From contig JBKJUS010000083.1 in NCBI GenBank assembly GCA_046590575.1, positions 1 to 18,187 on the forward strand: a stretch of DNA of 18,187 nucleotides. Reading direction: 5' to 3'. The translations under genes were made by a program, and so were the position numbers. Shown here in pieces: positions 8,428 to 16,138 of this stretch (positions are counted from its first letter, which is position 1; each line of letters opens with the position of its first letter). The notes below the pieces were generated by a model. That model made no database searches. It saw only the letters and a program-made list of their open reading frames with translations, and was not told the origin of the DNA. The stretch is from DATLNF01 sp046590575 (GTDB taxonomy: Bacteria; Actinomycetota; Actinomycetes; BP-191).

Positions 8428-9674
8428 GCGGTCGAGTCTGTCAGGCCCGGAGTCGCCGTACGGCGGGCGAAGCCCGGGGCGAGGGCGAGCTGCATCGCGC
8501 CGGCGAGCAGTCCGATCATGAAACAACCGGCCCACAGAACCGACGGGCCGTACCTGGACAGGACCGCCGTGCCGAGCACCGGTGCCACGACGCCGGCTGC
8601 CCCGAAGGCCAACCCGTAGGCCCCGGCATAACGGCCGCGCAGATGCGCGGGCGCGATGTCAGCGACCACGGCGCTGCCGACCGATGCGGCGCCGATCTCG
8701 CCGAGCGTCCACACGGCGACGCAGCCCGCGTACTCCCATCCGGTGTCCGCGAAGGCGTGGAGACCGAATCCCAGTCCGACGATGGAGACCGAGATGGCCA
8801 CGGTGGGTAGCCGCGGTCGGCGCGCCAGCCAGCCGAGGAGAAGCGGCTGGACCACGACGATGATGACGCCGTTCAGTGCGATGACGACGCCGAAGGTCCT
8901 GACGCCGAGCCCGTCGCGCGTCATCGCCAGCGGCAGCGTGATGAACACCTGGAAATAGACGCAGGTGTAGAAGAACCAGCTGGCGATCACGCCGAGCATC
9001 AGCCGATCCCGGAACGGGTCGAGGATCGACCCGGCGGACGCGAGCGGATCGCGTACGGGGCGCGTTTCGCCGACCCCACGGAAGACGACCAGGCCGAAGA
9101 TGACCGTGGTGAGCGCGTCACCGACGAAGAGAAGTCCGTAGTCGTTTTGTGCCAGCAGGCCAGCCAGTGACGTGGCGACGGCGAAGCCGAGGTTGACCGC
9201 CCAGAAGGTGAGTCCGTAGGCGCGAGGCCGGTCGGCCGGCGGCACGACATCGGCGATGAGCGCCGAGCTCGCCGGGCGGAAGAGGTCCGCGGTCAGGCCG
9301 GCAAAGAGAACCCCGATGACGATCAGCGGCAGCGAGCGGGCAGTGCCGAGCACCATGAGCGCGGCGGCGAAACCGAGGCTCCCCGCCAGCATGGTCTGCC
9401 GGCGGCCGATCCGGTCGGCCAGCACGCCGCCGCTGAGCTGACCGGGAATTCCCGCGAGACCGTAGGCCGAGAGCAGTAGACCCGCAGTCGCGACGGACAC
9501 CCCGCGTTCGCGCACCAGGTAGAGGACGAGGAACGGCTGCACGAAGGTGCCGACGCGGTTGATAAACGTGCCCCACCAAAGGAACCAGTACTCCCGCGGC
9601 AGCCCGCCGACCCGCGTGGACCACGCGCGCGCAGCGCGTCCGGTCGGCAGGTCGAGGGTCACCGCGCAGAGCAT
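8424..9674 (-). CDS. MFS transporter
   Basis: A 416-residue polytopic membrane protein of the major facilitator superfamily with about twelve hydrophobic segments. The loop between helices 2 and 3 carries GGVLADRIGRRQT (82-94), the MFS motif A (G-x3-D-R-x-G-R-R). A long hydrophilic loop near residues 195-220 separates the two six-helix halves. I use the ATG at 9674; the frame is open to a TTG at 9716 but that would start on the opposing gene. No good ribosome site precedes the ATG, so a start a few codons later (GTG at 9662) is possible. It is coupled by ATGA to the threonine/serine dehydratase, which hints at an amino acid or its deamination product as cargo, but drug efflux is equally typical of such sequences. 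Confidence 0.85.
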   Translation of the reverse strand: MLCAVTLDLPTGRAARAWSTRVGGLPREYWFLWWGTFINRVGTFVQPFLVLYLVRERGVSVATAGLLLSAYGLAGIPGQLSGGVLADRIGRRQTMLAGSLGFAAALMVLGTARSLPLIVIGVLFAGLTADLFRPASSALIADVVPPADRPRAYGLTFWAVNLGFAVATSLAGLLAQNDYGLLFVGDALTTVIFGLVVFRGVGETRPVRDPLASAGSILDPFRDRLMLGVIASWFFYTCVYFQVFITLPLAMTRDGLGVRTFGVVIALNGVIIVVVQPLLLGWLARRPRLPTVAISVSIVGLGFGLHAFADTGWEYAGCVAVWTLGEIGAASVGSAVVADIAPAHLRGRYAGAYGLAFGAAGVVAPVLGTAVLSRYGPSVLWAGCFMIGLLAGAMQLALAPGFARRTATPGLTDSTA

Positions 9675-9682
9675 GCCCGACC

Positions 9683-9700
9683 CGAGCGGGTGCCCGCTCG
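9683..9700. promoter_or_regulatory. 18-bp palindrome between divergent genes, operator candidate
   Basis: CGAGCGGG and its exact reverse complement CCCGCTCG are separated by two bases. The site lies between the start of the transporter gene (9674) and the start of the carboxyltransferase gene (9716). It is in the right place to bind a dimeric repressor controlling both genes. No regulator gene is adjacent, so this is inferred from symmetry and position only. A GC-rich background makes chance palindromes more likely. Confidence 0.4.
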
Positions 9701-9715
9701 TCGTTTCTTGCCACA

Positions 9716-11299
9716 ATGGCGCTGTCCGTCCGCCGCGACCCGAGGGACCATGTGACCGCCGACGCTAGCTCCGACGCCGTACGCCCATCGATGGCCGAGC
9801 TCCGGAAGACGGTGGAGCGCGGCGGTGCACCGAAGTACCACGAGAAGAACGCCGGTGCCGGCAAGCTCTTTGCTCGCGAGCGGGTCGATCTCCTGCTCGA
9901 CAAGGGCACGTTCACCGAGGACGGCCTCTACGCCAATGCGCTCGCCGGTGACCTGCCGGCCGACGGAGTGGTCACCGGCACCGGGCTCGTCGACGGCCGG
10001 CCGGTCTGCGTCATGGCCAATGACTCAACCGTCAAGGCCGGCTCCTGGGGCGCCCGCACTGTCGAGAAGATCATCCGCATCCTCGAGACGGCGTACCGCA
10101 CCGGGGTGCCGATGGTGTATCTCGTCGACTCGGCCGGCGCTCGCATCACCGACCAGGTCGAGCTCTTCCCGGGACGCCGCGGGGCCGGGAAGATCTTCCA
10201 CACTCAGGTGCGGATGTCCGGCTCGGTGCCCCAAGTCTGTGCGCTCTTCGGGCCGAGCGCGGCCGGCGGCGCCTACATACCGGCGTTCTGCGACATCGTC
10301 GTGATGGTCGAGGGCAATGCCTCGATGTACCTCGGTTCACCGCGGATGGCCGAGATGGTCGTCGGGGAGATCACCACCTTGGAGGAGATGGGCGGCGCGA
10401 AGATGCACTGCACCGTCTCGGGCTGCGGCACGCACCTGGCCACGACCGAGCCCGAGGCGATCGAGGTGGTCAAGCGGCACCTGTCCTACTTGCCGTCGAA
10501 CTGGACAGAGGCGCCGCCGGTCGTCGAGCCGAAGGCGCCCAAGGCGGGCATCGACCTGCGTGCTCTGGTTCCGCCCAGCGACCGGCAGGCCTTCGACATG
10601 CGCCGCTACATCGCCGGGCTGGTCGATGAGGGCACGGTGTACGAGATCCACGCCCTGTGGGCCCGCGAGCTGGTCACCTGTTTTGCCCGGCTCGATGGCC
10701 GGACGATCGGCGTCGTCGCCAACAACCCGATGCAGAAGGGCGGCGTGCTTTTCGTCGACTCGGCCGACAAGGCGACGAAGTTCATGCAGCTCTGCGACGC
10801 GTTCAATGTGCCGCTGCTGTTCCTCGCCGACGTACCGGGATTCATGATCGGTACGACGGTCGAGCGCGAGGGCATCATCCGCCACGGAGCGAAGATGATC
10901 ACTGCGGTCTCCGAGGCAACCGTGCCGAAGATCTCGGTGATCGTGCGCAAGGCATACGGCGCGGGCCTCTACGCCATGGCCGGGCCCGGCTTCGAGCCGG
11001 ACTGCTGTCTTGCCCTGCCCACCGCGATGATCGCCGTCATGGGCGCTGAGGCGGCTATCAACGCCGTGTACGCCAACAAGATCGAGGCGCTGCCAGAAGG
11101 GGAGCGCGAGGCGTACGTCGCGGCGAAACGGGCCGAGTACAACATCGACATCGACGTCGTGCACCTGGCCGCCGAGCTGATCGTGGACGGCATCGTCGAG
11201 CCCGAGGACCTGCGCGACGAGCTCATCAGGCGCTTCGCCTCGTACGCCGGCAAGGAACGGTCGTTCTCACGGCGGCGCCACGGCGTGACACCCGTCTGA
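9716..11299 (+). CDS. Acyl-CoA carboxylase beta subunit (carboxyltransferase), second paralogue
   Basis: A full-length carboxyltransferase of 527 residues, unlike the pccB-type copy in detail. The N half has FGPSAAGGAYIPAF (178-191) and the C half RKAYGAGLYAMAG (411-423). Tyr419 stands where pccB has Asp425, and the GAGxYxM layout is closer to methylcrotonyl-CoA carboxylase beta subunits (GAGNYGM), so propionyl-CoA is unlikely to be the main substrate. It also keeps VFGxW-like KAGSWGARTVEKI (107-119) and ends RHGVTPV. No alpha or epsilon gene lies beside it, so it may use the alpha subunit at 1-1575. With HMG-CoA lyase and two dehydrogenases nearby, leucine breakdown is a fair guess but not shown. 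ATG at 9716 gives the longest form; GTG at 9752, preceded by GAGGGA, is a reasonable alternative that removes twelve residues. Confidence 0.9.
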   Translation: MALSVRRDPRDHVTADASSDAVRPSMAELRKTVERGGAPKYHEKNAGAGKLFARERVDLLLDKGTFTEDGLYANALAGDLPADGVVTGTGLVDGRPVCVMANDSTVKAGSWGARTVEKIIRILETAYRTGVPMVYLVDSAGARITDQVELFPGRRGAGKIFHTQVRMSGSVPQVCALFGPSAAGGAYIPAFCDIVVMVEGNASMYLGSPRMAEMVVGEITTLEEMGGAKMHCTVSGCGTHLATTEPEAIEVVKRHLSYLPSNWTEAPPVVEPKAPKAGIDLRALVPPSDRQAFDMRRYIAGLVDEGTVYEIHALWARELVTCFARLDGRTIGVVANNPMQKGGVLFVDSADKATKFMQLCDAFNVPLLFLADVPGFMIGTTVEREGIIRHGAKMITAVSEATVPKISVIVRKAYGAGLYAMAGPGFEPDCCLALPTAMIAVMGAEAAINAVYANKIEALPEGEREAYVAAKRAEYNIDIDVVHLAAELIVDGIVEPEDLRDELIRRFASYAGKERSFSRRRHGVTPV

Positions 11300-11312
11300 C
11301 GATCGGCAGCAC

Positions 11313-11786
11313 CTAGACGATCGTGGTGATCGCCGCCTCGATCGGCGTCGGATCGTCCGGGGCGATGGGCAGGAAGACCCAGCGCTTGTAGGCGTAGAAG
11401 CGCCACAGGGTGCCCAGGCCGATACCGAAGACGTTGGCCGCGATGTTGAGGGCCAGGACGCTGGTCAGACCGAGGGCGTAGCGGGTGAAGCCCAGGACAG
11501 CCAGCGCGATGGCCAATCCGACGACGTTGAGCAGGAAGAACAAGACGTACTCGCGGCGAAAGCTGGTGCGTGCCCGGTGGGCGAAGGACCAGTGCCGGTT
11601 CATGAAGTAGCTGCTCGTGGCGGCGACCGCCGTCGAGAGGGTCTTGGACGTGAGCGGGCCGATGTCGGCGCGGAAATGCAGGAGGTTGAAGAGCCCGATG
11701 TCGAGGGCGGCATTGAAGACTCCGACGAGACCGAACTTAGCGATCTCCCGGAGCAGCACCTCGAAGCGGCGGTAGAGAGCGTGCAT
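11313..11786 (-). CDS. GtrA-like family membrane protein
   Basis: A 157-residue membrane protein with four predicted hydrophobic segments (about 17-37, 45-61, 80-100 and 110-128). Family marks are KFGLVGVFNAALDIGLFNLL near the N-terminus, SSYFMNRHWSF (58-68) and the C-terminal RFYAYKRWVF (129-138). Members are thought to move or position polyprenyl-phosphate-linked sugars across the membrane for surface glycan synthesis. The ATG at 11786 is preferred over a GTG one codon earlier because TAGGCT ends exactly seven bases before it, giving a leaderless start. It converges with the carboxyltransferase gene with 13 bases between stops. A GtrA-like gene sits in the equivalent mycobacterial neighbourhood, as I recall. 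Confidence 0.88.
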   Translation of the reverse strand: MHALYRRFEVLLREIAKFGLVGVFNAALDIGLFNLLHFRADIGPLTSKTLSTAVAATSSYFMNRHWSFAHRARTSFRREYVLFFLLNVVGLAIALAVLGFTRYALGLTSVLALNIAANVFGIGLGTLWRFYAYKRWVFLPIAPDDPTPIEAAITTIV

Positions 11787-11793
11787 CACCGGA

Positions 11794-11799
11794 AGCCTA
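11794..11799 (-). promoter_or_regulatory. -10 element (TAGGCT) of the leaderless GtrA-like gene
   Basis: TAGGCT on the minus strand is followed by seven bases and then the ATG at 11786. The hexamer is the same as the one facing birA. There is no ribosome-binding site before the ATG, which supports a leaderless transcript. Confidence 0.5.
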
Positions 11800-11863
11800 C
11801 CGGCACGGACCGTGGGATATTGGCGCGGACGTTCGCCGGACCCACTCGCAGAAGGTGTGACCC

Positions 11864-13030
11864 GTGGTCGACAGCCGCCTCAACGACGAGCAAGAAGCCC
11901 TGCGCAAGACGGTCGAGCACTTCGCGCGCACCGTCGTCGCGCCGCGCGCTGAGGAGATGGACGAGACCGGAGAGTTCCCCTACGACATCGTCAAGGCGAT
12001 GGGCGAGATGGGTCTGTTCGGGCTGCCTTTCCCCGAGGAGTACGGCGGGATGGGTGGTGACTACTTCGCCCTGTGCATCGCGTTGGAGGAGCTGGCCCGG
12101 GTCGACTCGTCGGTCGCGATCACGCTGGAAGCAGGAGTGTCCCTCGGCGCGATGCCGGTCTACCGCTTCGGCACCGAGGAGCAGCGCCGCGAGTGGCTGC
12201 CGCAGCTGACTTCCGGTGGGGCCCTTGGCGCTTTCGGGCTGACCGAGCCAGGAGGTGGCTCCGACGCCGGTGCGACGCGAACTACAGCGCGCCTCGACGG
12301 GTCCGGGGGGGCAGGTGAATGGGTGGTCAATGGCACGAAGTCGTTCATCACCAATGCCGGCACCGACATCACCCGCCTTGTCACTGCGACCGCGGTCACC
12401 GGGGAGGAACCCGGCGGACACAAGGAGATCAGCTCGATCCTGGTGCCGGTGCCGCACGAGGGCTTCAGCGCCTCGAAGAAGTACTCCAAGATCGGCTGGC
12501 ACGCGTCGGACACCCGCGAGATCGTCTTCACCGACTGCCGCGTCCCGGAGGCCAACCTGCTGGGGGAGCGCGGCCGCGGCTACGCCAACTTCCTGCAGAT
12601 CCTCGACGAGGGCCGCATTGCGATCTCCGCGCTCGCGGTGGGGCTCGCCCAGGGGTGCGTCGACGAGAGCGTGAAGTACGCCAGGGAGCGTGAAGCGTTC
12701 GGCAAGCCGATCGGGAAGTTCCAGGCGATCGCGTTCAAGATCGCCGATATGGACATGCGCGCGCACACGGCGCGCCTCGCCTACTACGCCGCTGCCGAGA
12801 AGATGCTGCGCGGCGAGCCGTTCAAGAAGGAGGCGGCGATCGCCAAGCTCTACTCCAGCGAGATCGCCGTGACCAACGCCCGCGAGGCTGTGCAGGTGCA
12901 CGGCGGCTATGGCTTCATGAATGAGTACCCGGTCGCCCGGTTCTACCGCGACTGCAAGATCCTCGAGATCGGTGAAGGCACGAGTGAGGTGCAGCGCATC
13001 CTCATCGCTCGTGAGCTGGGCGTCTCCTAA
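11864..13030 (+). CDS. Acyl-CoA dehydrogenase
   Basis: A FAD-dependent enzyme of 388 residues that introduces the trans-2,3 double bond in an acyl-CoA and passes electrons to ETF. The family marks are in order: GLFGLPFPEEYGGMGG (50-65), FGLTEPGGGSDAGAT (about 124-138, FAD/substrate loop), YAREREAFGKPIGKFQ (about 271-286) and EIGEGTSEVQR (368-378). Glu371 in that last segment is the expected catalytic base of short/medium-chain and branched-chain enzymes; isovaleryl-CoA dehydrogenases use a different Glu. The GTG start has GAAGGTG six bases upstream. Its C-terminus is typical, so it is complete. Substrate chain length cannot be read reliably; short or methyl-branched acyl-CoAs are most likely. 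Confidence 0.92.
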   Translation: MVDSRLNDEQEALRKTVEHFARTVVAPRAEEMDETGEFPYDIVKAMGEMGLFGLPFPEEYGGMGGDYFALCIALEELARVDSSVAITLEAGVSLGAMPVYRFGTEEQRREWLPQLTSGGALGAFGLTEPGGGSDAGATRTTARLDGSGGAGEWVVNGTKSFITNAGTDITRLVTATAVTGEEPGGHKEISSILVPVPHEGFSASKKYSKIGWHASDTREIVFTDCRVPEANLLGERGRGYANFLQILDEGRIAISALAVGLAQGCVDESVKYAREREAFGKPIGKFQAIAFKIADMDMRAHTARLAYYAAAEKMLRGEPFKKEAAIAKLYSSEIAVTNAREAVQVHGGYGFMNEYPVARFYRDCKILEIGEGTSEVQRILIARELGVS

Positions 13031-13035
13031 CCCCG

Positions 13036-13060
13036 CCTCCGGCTGAGTGCCTGTCGGAGG
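13036..13060 (+). terminator. Small hairpin after the acyl-CoA dehydrogenase gene
   Basis: CCTCCG (13036-13041) and CGGAGG (13055-13060) can pair over a 13-nt loop, starting six bases after the TAA stop; two inner pairs could extend the stem. No T tract follows. It could attenuate read-through into the transpeptidase genes or be a chance GC-rich stem. Confidence 0.3.
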
Positions 13061-13144
13061 GGTGAAATGACCGCTTTGCGGGCAGGAGCGAGAGGGCTTT
13101 CGCCGAATAAGCCACATTCAGGTCTGAACCAGCGACGGAGAGCG

Positions 13145-13996
13145 ATGCGGGAGATGAGGTATGGCGACCGTAATCCGGGCCGCCCCACAGTCTCGCTGCT
13201 CGCCGTGGGCATCGTCCTGTCGCTGAGTGCTTCCGCGGTCAGCGTGATCCGGCACTCGCCGGCTCCGCCCTCATCGGCGCGGGCAGTCACTGCGATCGCT
13301 GTCGAGGCCGCATCACCGGACCCTGTCGTGCTCGCGGCGCCGTCGCCAGCGCCGGCCCCTCGGGGCGGCACGTGCCCGGCCGCTCCCTCAATGCCGGCCG
13401 ACGACACGCTCGTCCTGACCGCGCAGACCCGGTCCGTCGCGGTTCACGATGGCCCAGGCGGCCGGGTCCAACGGCAGCTGCCGAGCCCCACCCGGGACGG
13501 CCAGCCCCTTCACCTGCGGGTGATGGAGACGGCCGGGGAATGGCACCGGGTGCAGATGCCGGAACGACCTAACTCGACGACCGGGTGGGTGCGCGGCGCA
13601 GGGATGACCAGGTCGCGCGCGCCGTACCGGATCCTGCTGCAGCGCTGCTCCCGGCAGCTCACCCTCTTCCGGGACGGGCGGCCGGTCTTTGACGAGCCGA
13701 TCGCGATCGGCAAGCCCCAGACGCCGACGCCGCTCGGCGACTTCTACGTCGACTTCGTTGAGTCATGGCGACCGGACAGCCCCTATGGTCCGTGGCTGAT
13801 CTCCGTGACCGGCTTCTCCGACGTCTACCAGACGTTCGGCGAAGGCGGGGTGGGTCAGATCGGGATCCACGGCACTCAGGCTGCTTCCTCCGTGGGGAAA
13901 CCCACCAGCAATGGCTGCATCCGCATGCAGAACGACGCGATCACCCGGCTAGCCGGTCTTGTGGTCGCCGGCACCCCGGTACTCGTTGTCGACTGA
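13145..13996 (+). CDS. L,D-transpeptidase (YkuD domain), copy 1
   Basis: A secreted or membrane-anchored peptidoglycan enzyme that makes 3-3 cross-links or attaches proteins to the wall. The 283 residues begin with a basic stretch and a hydrophobic segment (about 16-36) that acts as signal anchor, followed by an Ala/Pro/Ser-rich tether. A small SH3-like beta region is at about 95-155 (TRSVAVHDGPGG, then GWVRGAGM), followed by the YkuD domain (about 160-283). The catalytic motif is HGT (His242) followed by SNGCIRM with Cys258. The ATG at 13145 follows GGAG by four bases; longer upstream frames add residues before the anchor. It is followed after 25 bp by a paralogue, so the two probably share a transcript. 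Confidence 0.9.
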   Translation: MREMRYGDRNPGRPTVSLLAVGIVLSLSASAVSVIRHSPAPPSSARAVTAIAVEAASPDPVVLAAPSPAPAPRGGTCPAAPSMPADDTLVLTAQTRSVAVHDGPGGRVQRQLPSPTRDGQPLHLRVMETAGEWHRVQMPERPNSTTGWVRGAGMTRSRAPYRILLQRCSRQLTLFRDGRPVFDEPIAIGKPQTPTPLGDFYVDFVESWRPDSPYGPWLISVTGFSDVYQTFGEGGVGQIGIHGTQAASSVGKPTSNGCIRMQNDAITRLAGLVVAGTPVLVVD

Positions 13997-14021
13997 CGGC
14001 CCGATCGAGGAGAACCCCCGT

Positions 14022-14756
14022 ATGCTCGCCCACCCCCGCACGACGAGCGCTTGGCGTCCCGTTGTGGTCCTGTCACTTCTGCTCGCCGCCTTTCCGGTGA
14101 CCGCGGGCAGCCGCGGGACGGCTGCCGCCGCCTGCCCGGAGGCCCCGCGGATGACCAGCACCCGGACCGTCGTCGCACACGCCATCCGCTCCGGGCTGCC
14201 GATCTTCGACGCCCCAGACGGTCGGCACCTGCGCACTCTCGCGAATCCGACGCACGAAGGGCAGGCGCTCACCCTGCGCGTCGTCAACACTCGGCCGGGT
14301 TGGCTGCGCGTGCAGTACGTCGCCCGGCCCAACGGCACCACCGCCTGGATCCGCAGGGCCGACGTCACGACGAGCATCACGCCGTACCGGATCCTTGTGC
14401 AACGCTGCGCGAAACTGATCTGGCTCTTCGACCGCGGCGAGCCGATGATGCGGTTCCCAGCAGCGGTGGGGAAATCCAACACCCCCACGCCCAAGGGCGA
14501 CTTCTACGTTGACTTCGTCGAGAGGTGGCGTCCGGACAGCAAGTACGGGCCCTGGCTGATCAGCGTGAACGGCTTCTCAGACGTCTACCAGTCCTTCGGC
14601 AACGGTGGCACGGGACAGATTGGGATCCACGGCACTCCGGCCCGCGGCTCGGTGGGCGGGCCGACGAGCAATGGGTGCGTGCGGCAGTTCAGCGAGGACA
14701 TCTCGCAGATGGTCGAGCACGTCGTCGCGGGTACGCCGGTCCTCGTGGTCGACTGA
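14022..14756 (+). CDS. L,D-transpeptidase (YkuD domain), copy 2
   Basis: A paralogue of the preceding gene with the same order of parts: a signal peptide (about 12-30, ending GSRGTAAA, so probably cleaved), an SH3-like region (about 48-115, with GWLRVQYV and AWIRRADV) and the catalytic domain (about 120-244). The motif residues are His203 in IHGT and Cys219 in SNGCVR. It has 244 residues and lacks the long Ala/Pro tether of copy 1. The catalytic domains share near-identical stretches such as GDFYVDFVE, GPWLISV and GFSDVYQ, and both proteins end AGTPVLVVD, which points to a local duplication followed by N-terminal change. The ATG at 14022 has GAGGAG about nine bases upstream. The gene converges with ugd, 12 bases apart. 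Confidence 0.9.
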   Translation: MLAHPRTTSAWRPVVVLSLLLAAFPVTAGSRGTAAAACPEAPRMTSTRTVVAHAIRSGLPIFDAPDGRHLRTLANPTHEGQALTLRVVNTRPGWLRVQYVARPNGTTAWIRRADVTTSITPYRILVQRCAKLIWLFDRGEPMMRFPAAVGKSNTPTPKGDFYVDFVERWRPDSKYGPWLISVNGFSDVYQSFGNGGTGQIGIHGTPARGSVGGPTSNGCVRQFSEDISQMVEHVVAGTPVLVVD

Positions 14757-14768
14757 GGCTGTCTAGGC

Positions 14769-16094
14769 TTACGGACGGCCGAGGGCGCGGTAGGTCCAGC
14801 CGGCGTTCCGCCAGCGGACCGGGTCGAGAGCGTTGCGCCCGTCGACGATGTGCTTGACCCGTACGACGTCGCTGAGCACGGCCGGATCCATGTCCTTGAA
14901 CTCCGACCACTCAGTGAGGTGCAGCACGACGTCGGCATCGCGGGCGGCATCCACGGCGCTCGTCGCGAAGGCGAGCTCGGGGTGCTTGCGCCGGGCGTTG
15001 TCGACGGCGGCCGGGTCGTAGACGGTGACCTGAGCACCCTCGCCGAGGATCGTCGCTGCGACGTCGAGCGCGGGGGAGTCACGGATGTCGTCGGAGTTGG
15101 GTTTGAAGGCCGCGCCGAGGACGCCGACCCGCTTGCCGCTGAATTTCCCGCCGACCTGCTCGCGGGCCAGGTCGACCATGCGGGCCCGGCGGCGCAGGTT
15201 GATCGCGTCGACCTCGCTGAGGAAGGACAGGGCTTGCTCGACGCCGAGCTCCTCCGCTCGGGCCATAAATGCCCGGATGTCCTTGGGGAGACAGCCGCCG
15301 CCGAACCCCAGGCCGGCGTGTAGGAACCGGCCGCCGATCCGCGAGTCGTGGCTCAGGGCCTCGGAGAGCTGCTTGACGTCGGCGCCGGTCGCCTCGCACA
15401 CCTCGGCCATCGCGTTGATGAAGGAGATCTTCGTGGCCAGGAATGCGTTGGCCGCCACCTTGACCAGCTGCGCGCTGGCCAGGTCCATGACGACGACCGG
15501 GCACTGTGTCTGCTGGATGACCGGATCGAAGACCTCGCGCAGGACGCGTTCGGCGTTTCCGCCGCGGACCACTCCGAACACGAGACGATCGGGGCGCAGC
15601 GTGTCCTCGACCGCGAAACCCTCGCGCAGGAACTCCGGGTTCCAGCACAGCTCGATTTCGGTGCCTGCCGGTGCGGCGTGGCGAAGCCGGGTAGCCAGCC
15701 GCTCCGCCGTCCCGACTGGCACGGTCGACTTGCCAGCCACAATCGCCCCGGGGCGAAGGTGCGGGGCGATGCCGTCGACCACCGCATCGACGTAGCGCAT
15801 GTCGGCGGCGTTGCTGTCGGCCTGCTGAGGGGTGCCGACGCAGACGAAGTGGACGTCACCGAATGCACCCGCCTCGGCGTACGACGTCGTGAACCGCAGC
15901 TTGCCGCTGTCGATGCCCTTGCGCAGGATCGGCTCGAGCCCCGGCTCGTAGAAGGGCAGCTCTCCTGCGGAGAGGCGCGCGATCTTCTCCTCGTCGACAT
16001 CCATGCCGAGTACGTCGTAGCCCAGGGTGGCCATGCACGCCGCGTGGGTCGCGCCGAGGTAGCCGGTGCCAAGAACGGTCAGGCGATGCGTCAT
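14769..16094 (-). CDS. ugd: UDP-glucose 6-dehydrogenase
   Basis: Oxidises UDP-glucose to UDP-glucuronate with two NAD+, supplying acidic sugars for surface polysaccharides or glycolipids. The 441 residues have the N-terminal Rossmann motif VLGTGYLG (7-14), FVCVGTP (83-89), GKSTVPVGT (121-129) and NPEFLREG (152-159). The catalytic loop GFGGGCLPKD (263-272) carries the nucleophile Cys268. A C-terminal NAD-binding half follows (GKRVGVLGAAFKPNSDDIRDSP). GDP-mannose dehydrogenases share this fold, but the FLREG and GGGCLPKD segments favour UDP-glucose. The ATG at 16094 follows TATCCT by eight bases and has no ribosome site, so it is probably leaderless. Nearby GtrA and L,D-transpeptidase genes fit an envelope role. 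Confidence 0.93.
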   Translation of the reverse strand: MTHRLTVLGTGYLGATHAACMATLGYDVLGMDVDEEKIARLSAGELPFYEPGLEPILRKGIDSGKLRFTTSYAEAGAFGDVHFVCVGTPQQADSNAADMRYVDAVVDGIAPHLRPGAIVAGKSTVPVGTAERLATRLRHAAPAGTEIELCWNPEFLREGFAVEDTLRPDRLVFGVVRGGNAERVLREVFDPVIQQTQCPVVVMDLASAQLVKVAANAFLATKISFINAMAEVCEATGADVKQLSEALSHDSRIGGRFLHAGLGFGGGCLPKDIRAFMARAEELGVEQALSFLSEVDAINLRRRARMVDLAREQVGGKFSGKRVGVLGAAFKPNSDDIRDSPALDVAATILGEGAQVTVYDPAAVDNARRKHPELAFATSAVDAARDADVVLHLTEWSEFKDMDPAVLSDVVRVKHIVDGRNALDPVRWRNAGWTYRALGRP

Positions 16095-16102
16095 GAAGCG
16101 AG

Positions 16103-16108
16103 AGGATA
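16103..16108 (-). promoter_or_regulatory. -10 element (TATCCT) of the leaderless ugd gene
   Basis: TATCCT on the minus strand ends eight bases before the ATG at 16094. It is the inverted copy of the -10 element of the divergent gene, 17 bp away. Confidence 0.55.
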
Positions 16109-16125
16109 CGCACCGCGACGCCCAC

Positions 16126-16131
16126 TATCCT
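16126..16131 (+). promoter_or_regulatory. -10 element (TATCCT) of the leaderless FadE25-like gene
   Basis: TATCCT ends seven bases before the ATG at 16139, with no Shine-Dalgarno site. The region where its -35 should lie coincides with the opposing -10 element at 16103-16108, so the two promoters occupy overlapping DNA. Confidence 0.55.
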
Positions 16132-16138
16132 GACCGGC

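Noticed and set aside
11786..13117. A 443-codon open frame on the minus strand opposite the acyl-CoA dehydrogenase
   Set aside because: Same reason: low-complexity product, no recognisable motif, and the plus-strand frame is a complete conserved enzyme.
13031..13144. Possible c-di-AMP (ydaO-type) riboswitch before the L,D-transpeptidases, suggested by GGCAGGAGCG and by wall-enzyme genes downstream
   Set aside because: Only about 65 nt remain after that piece, too short for the aptamer, and the other conserved blocks are not present.
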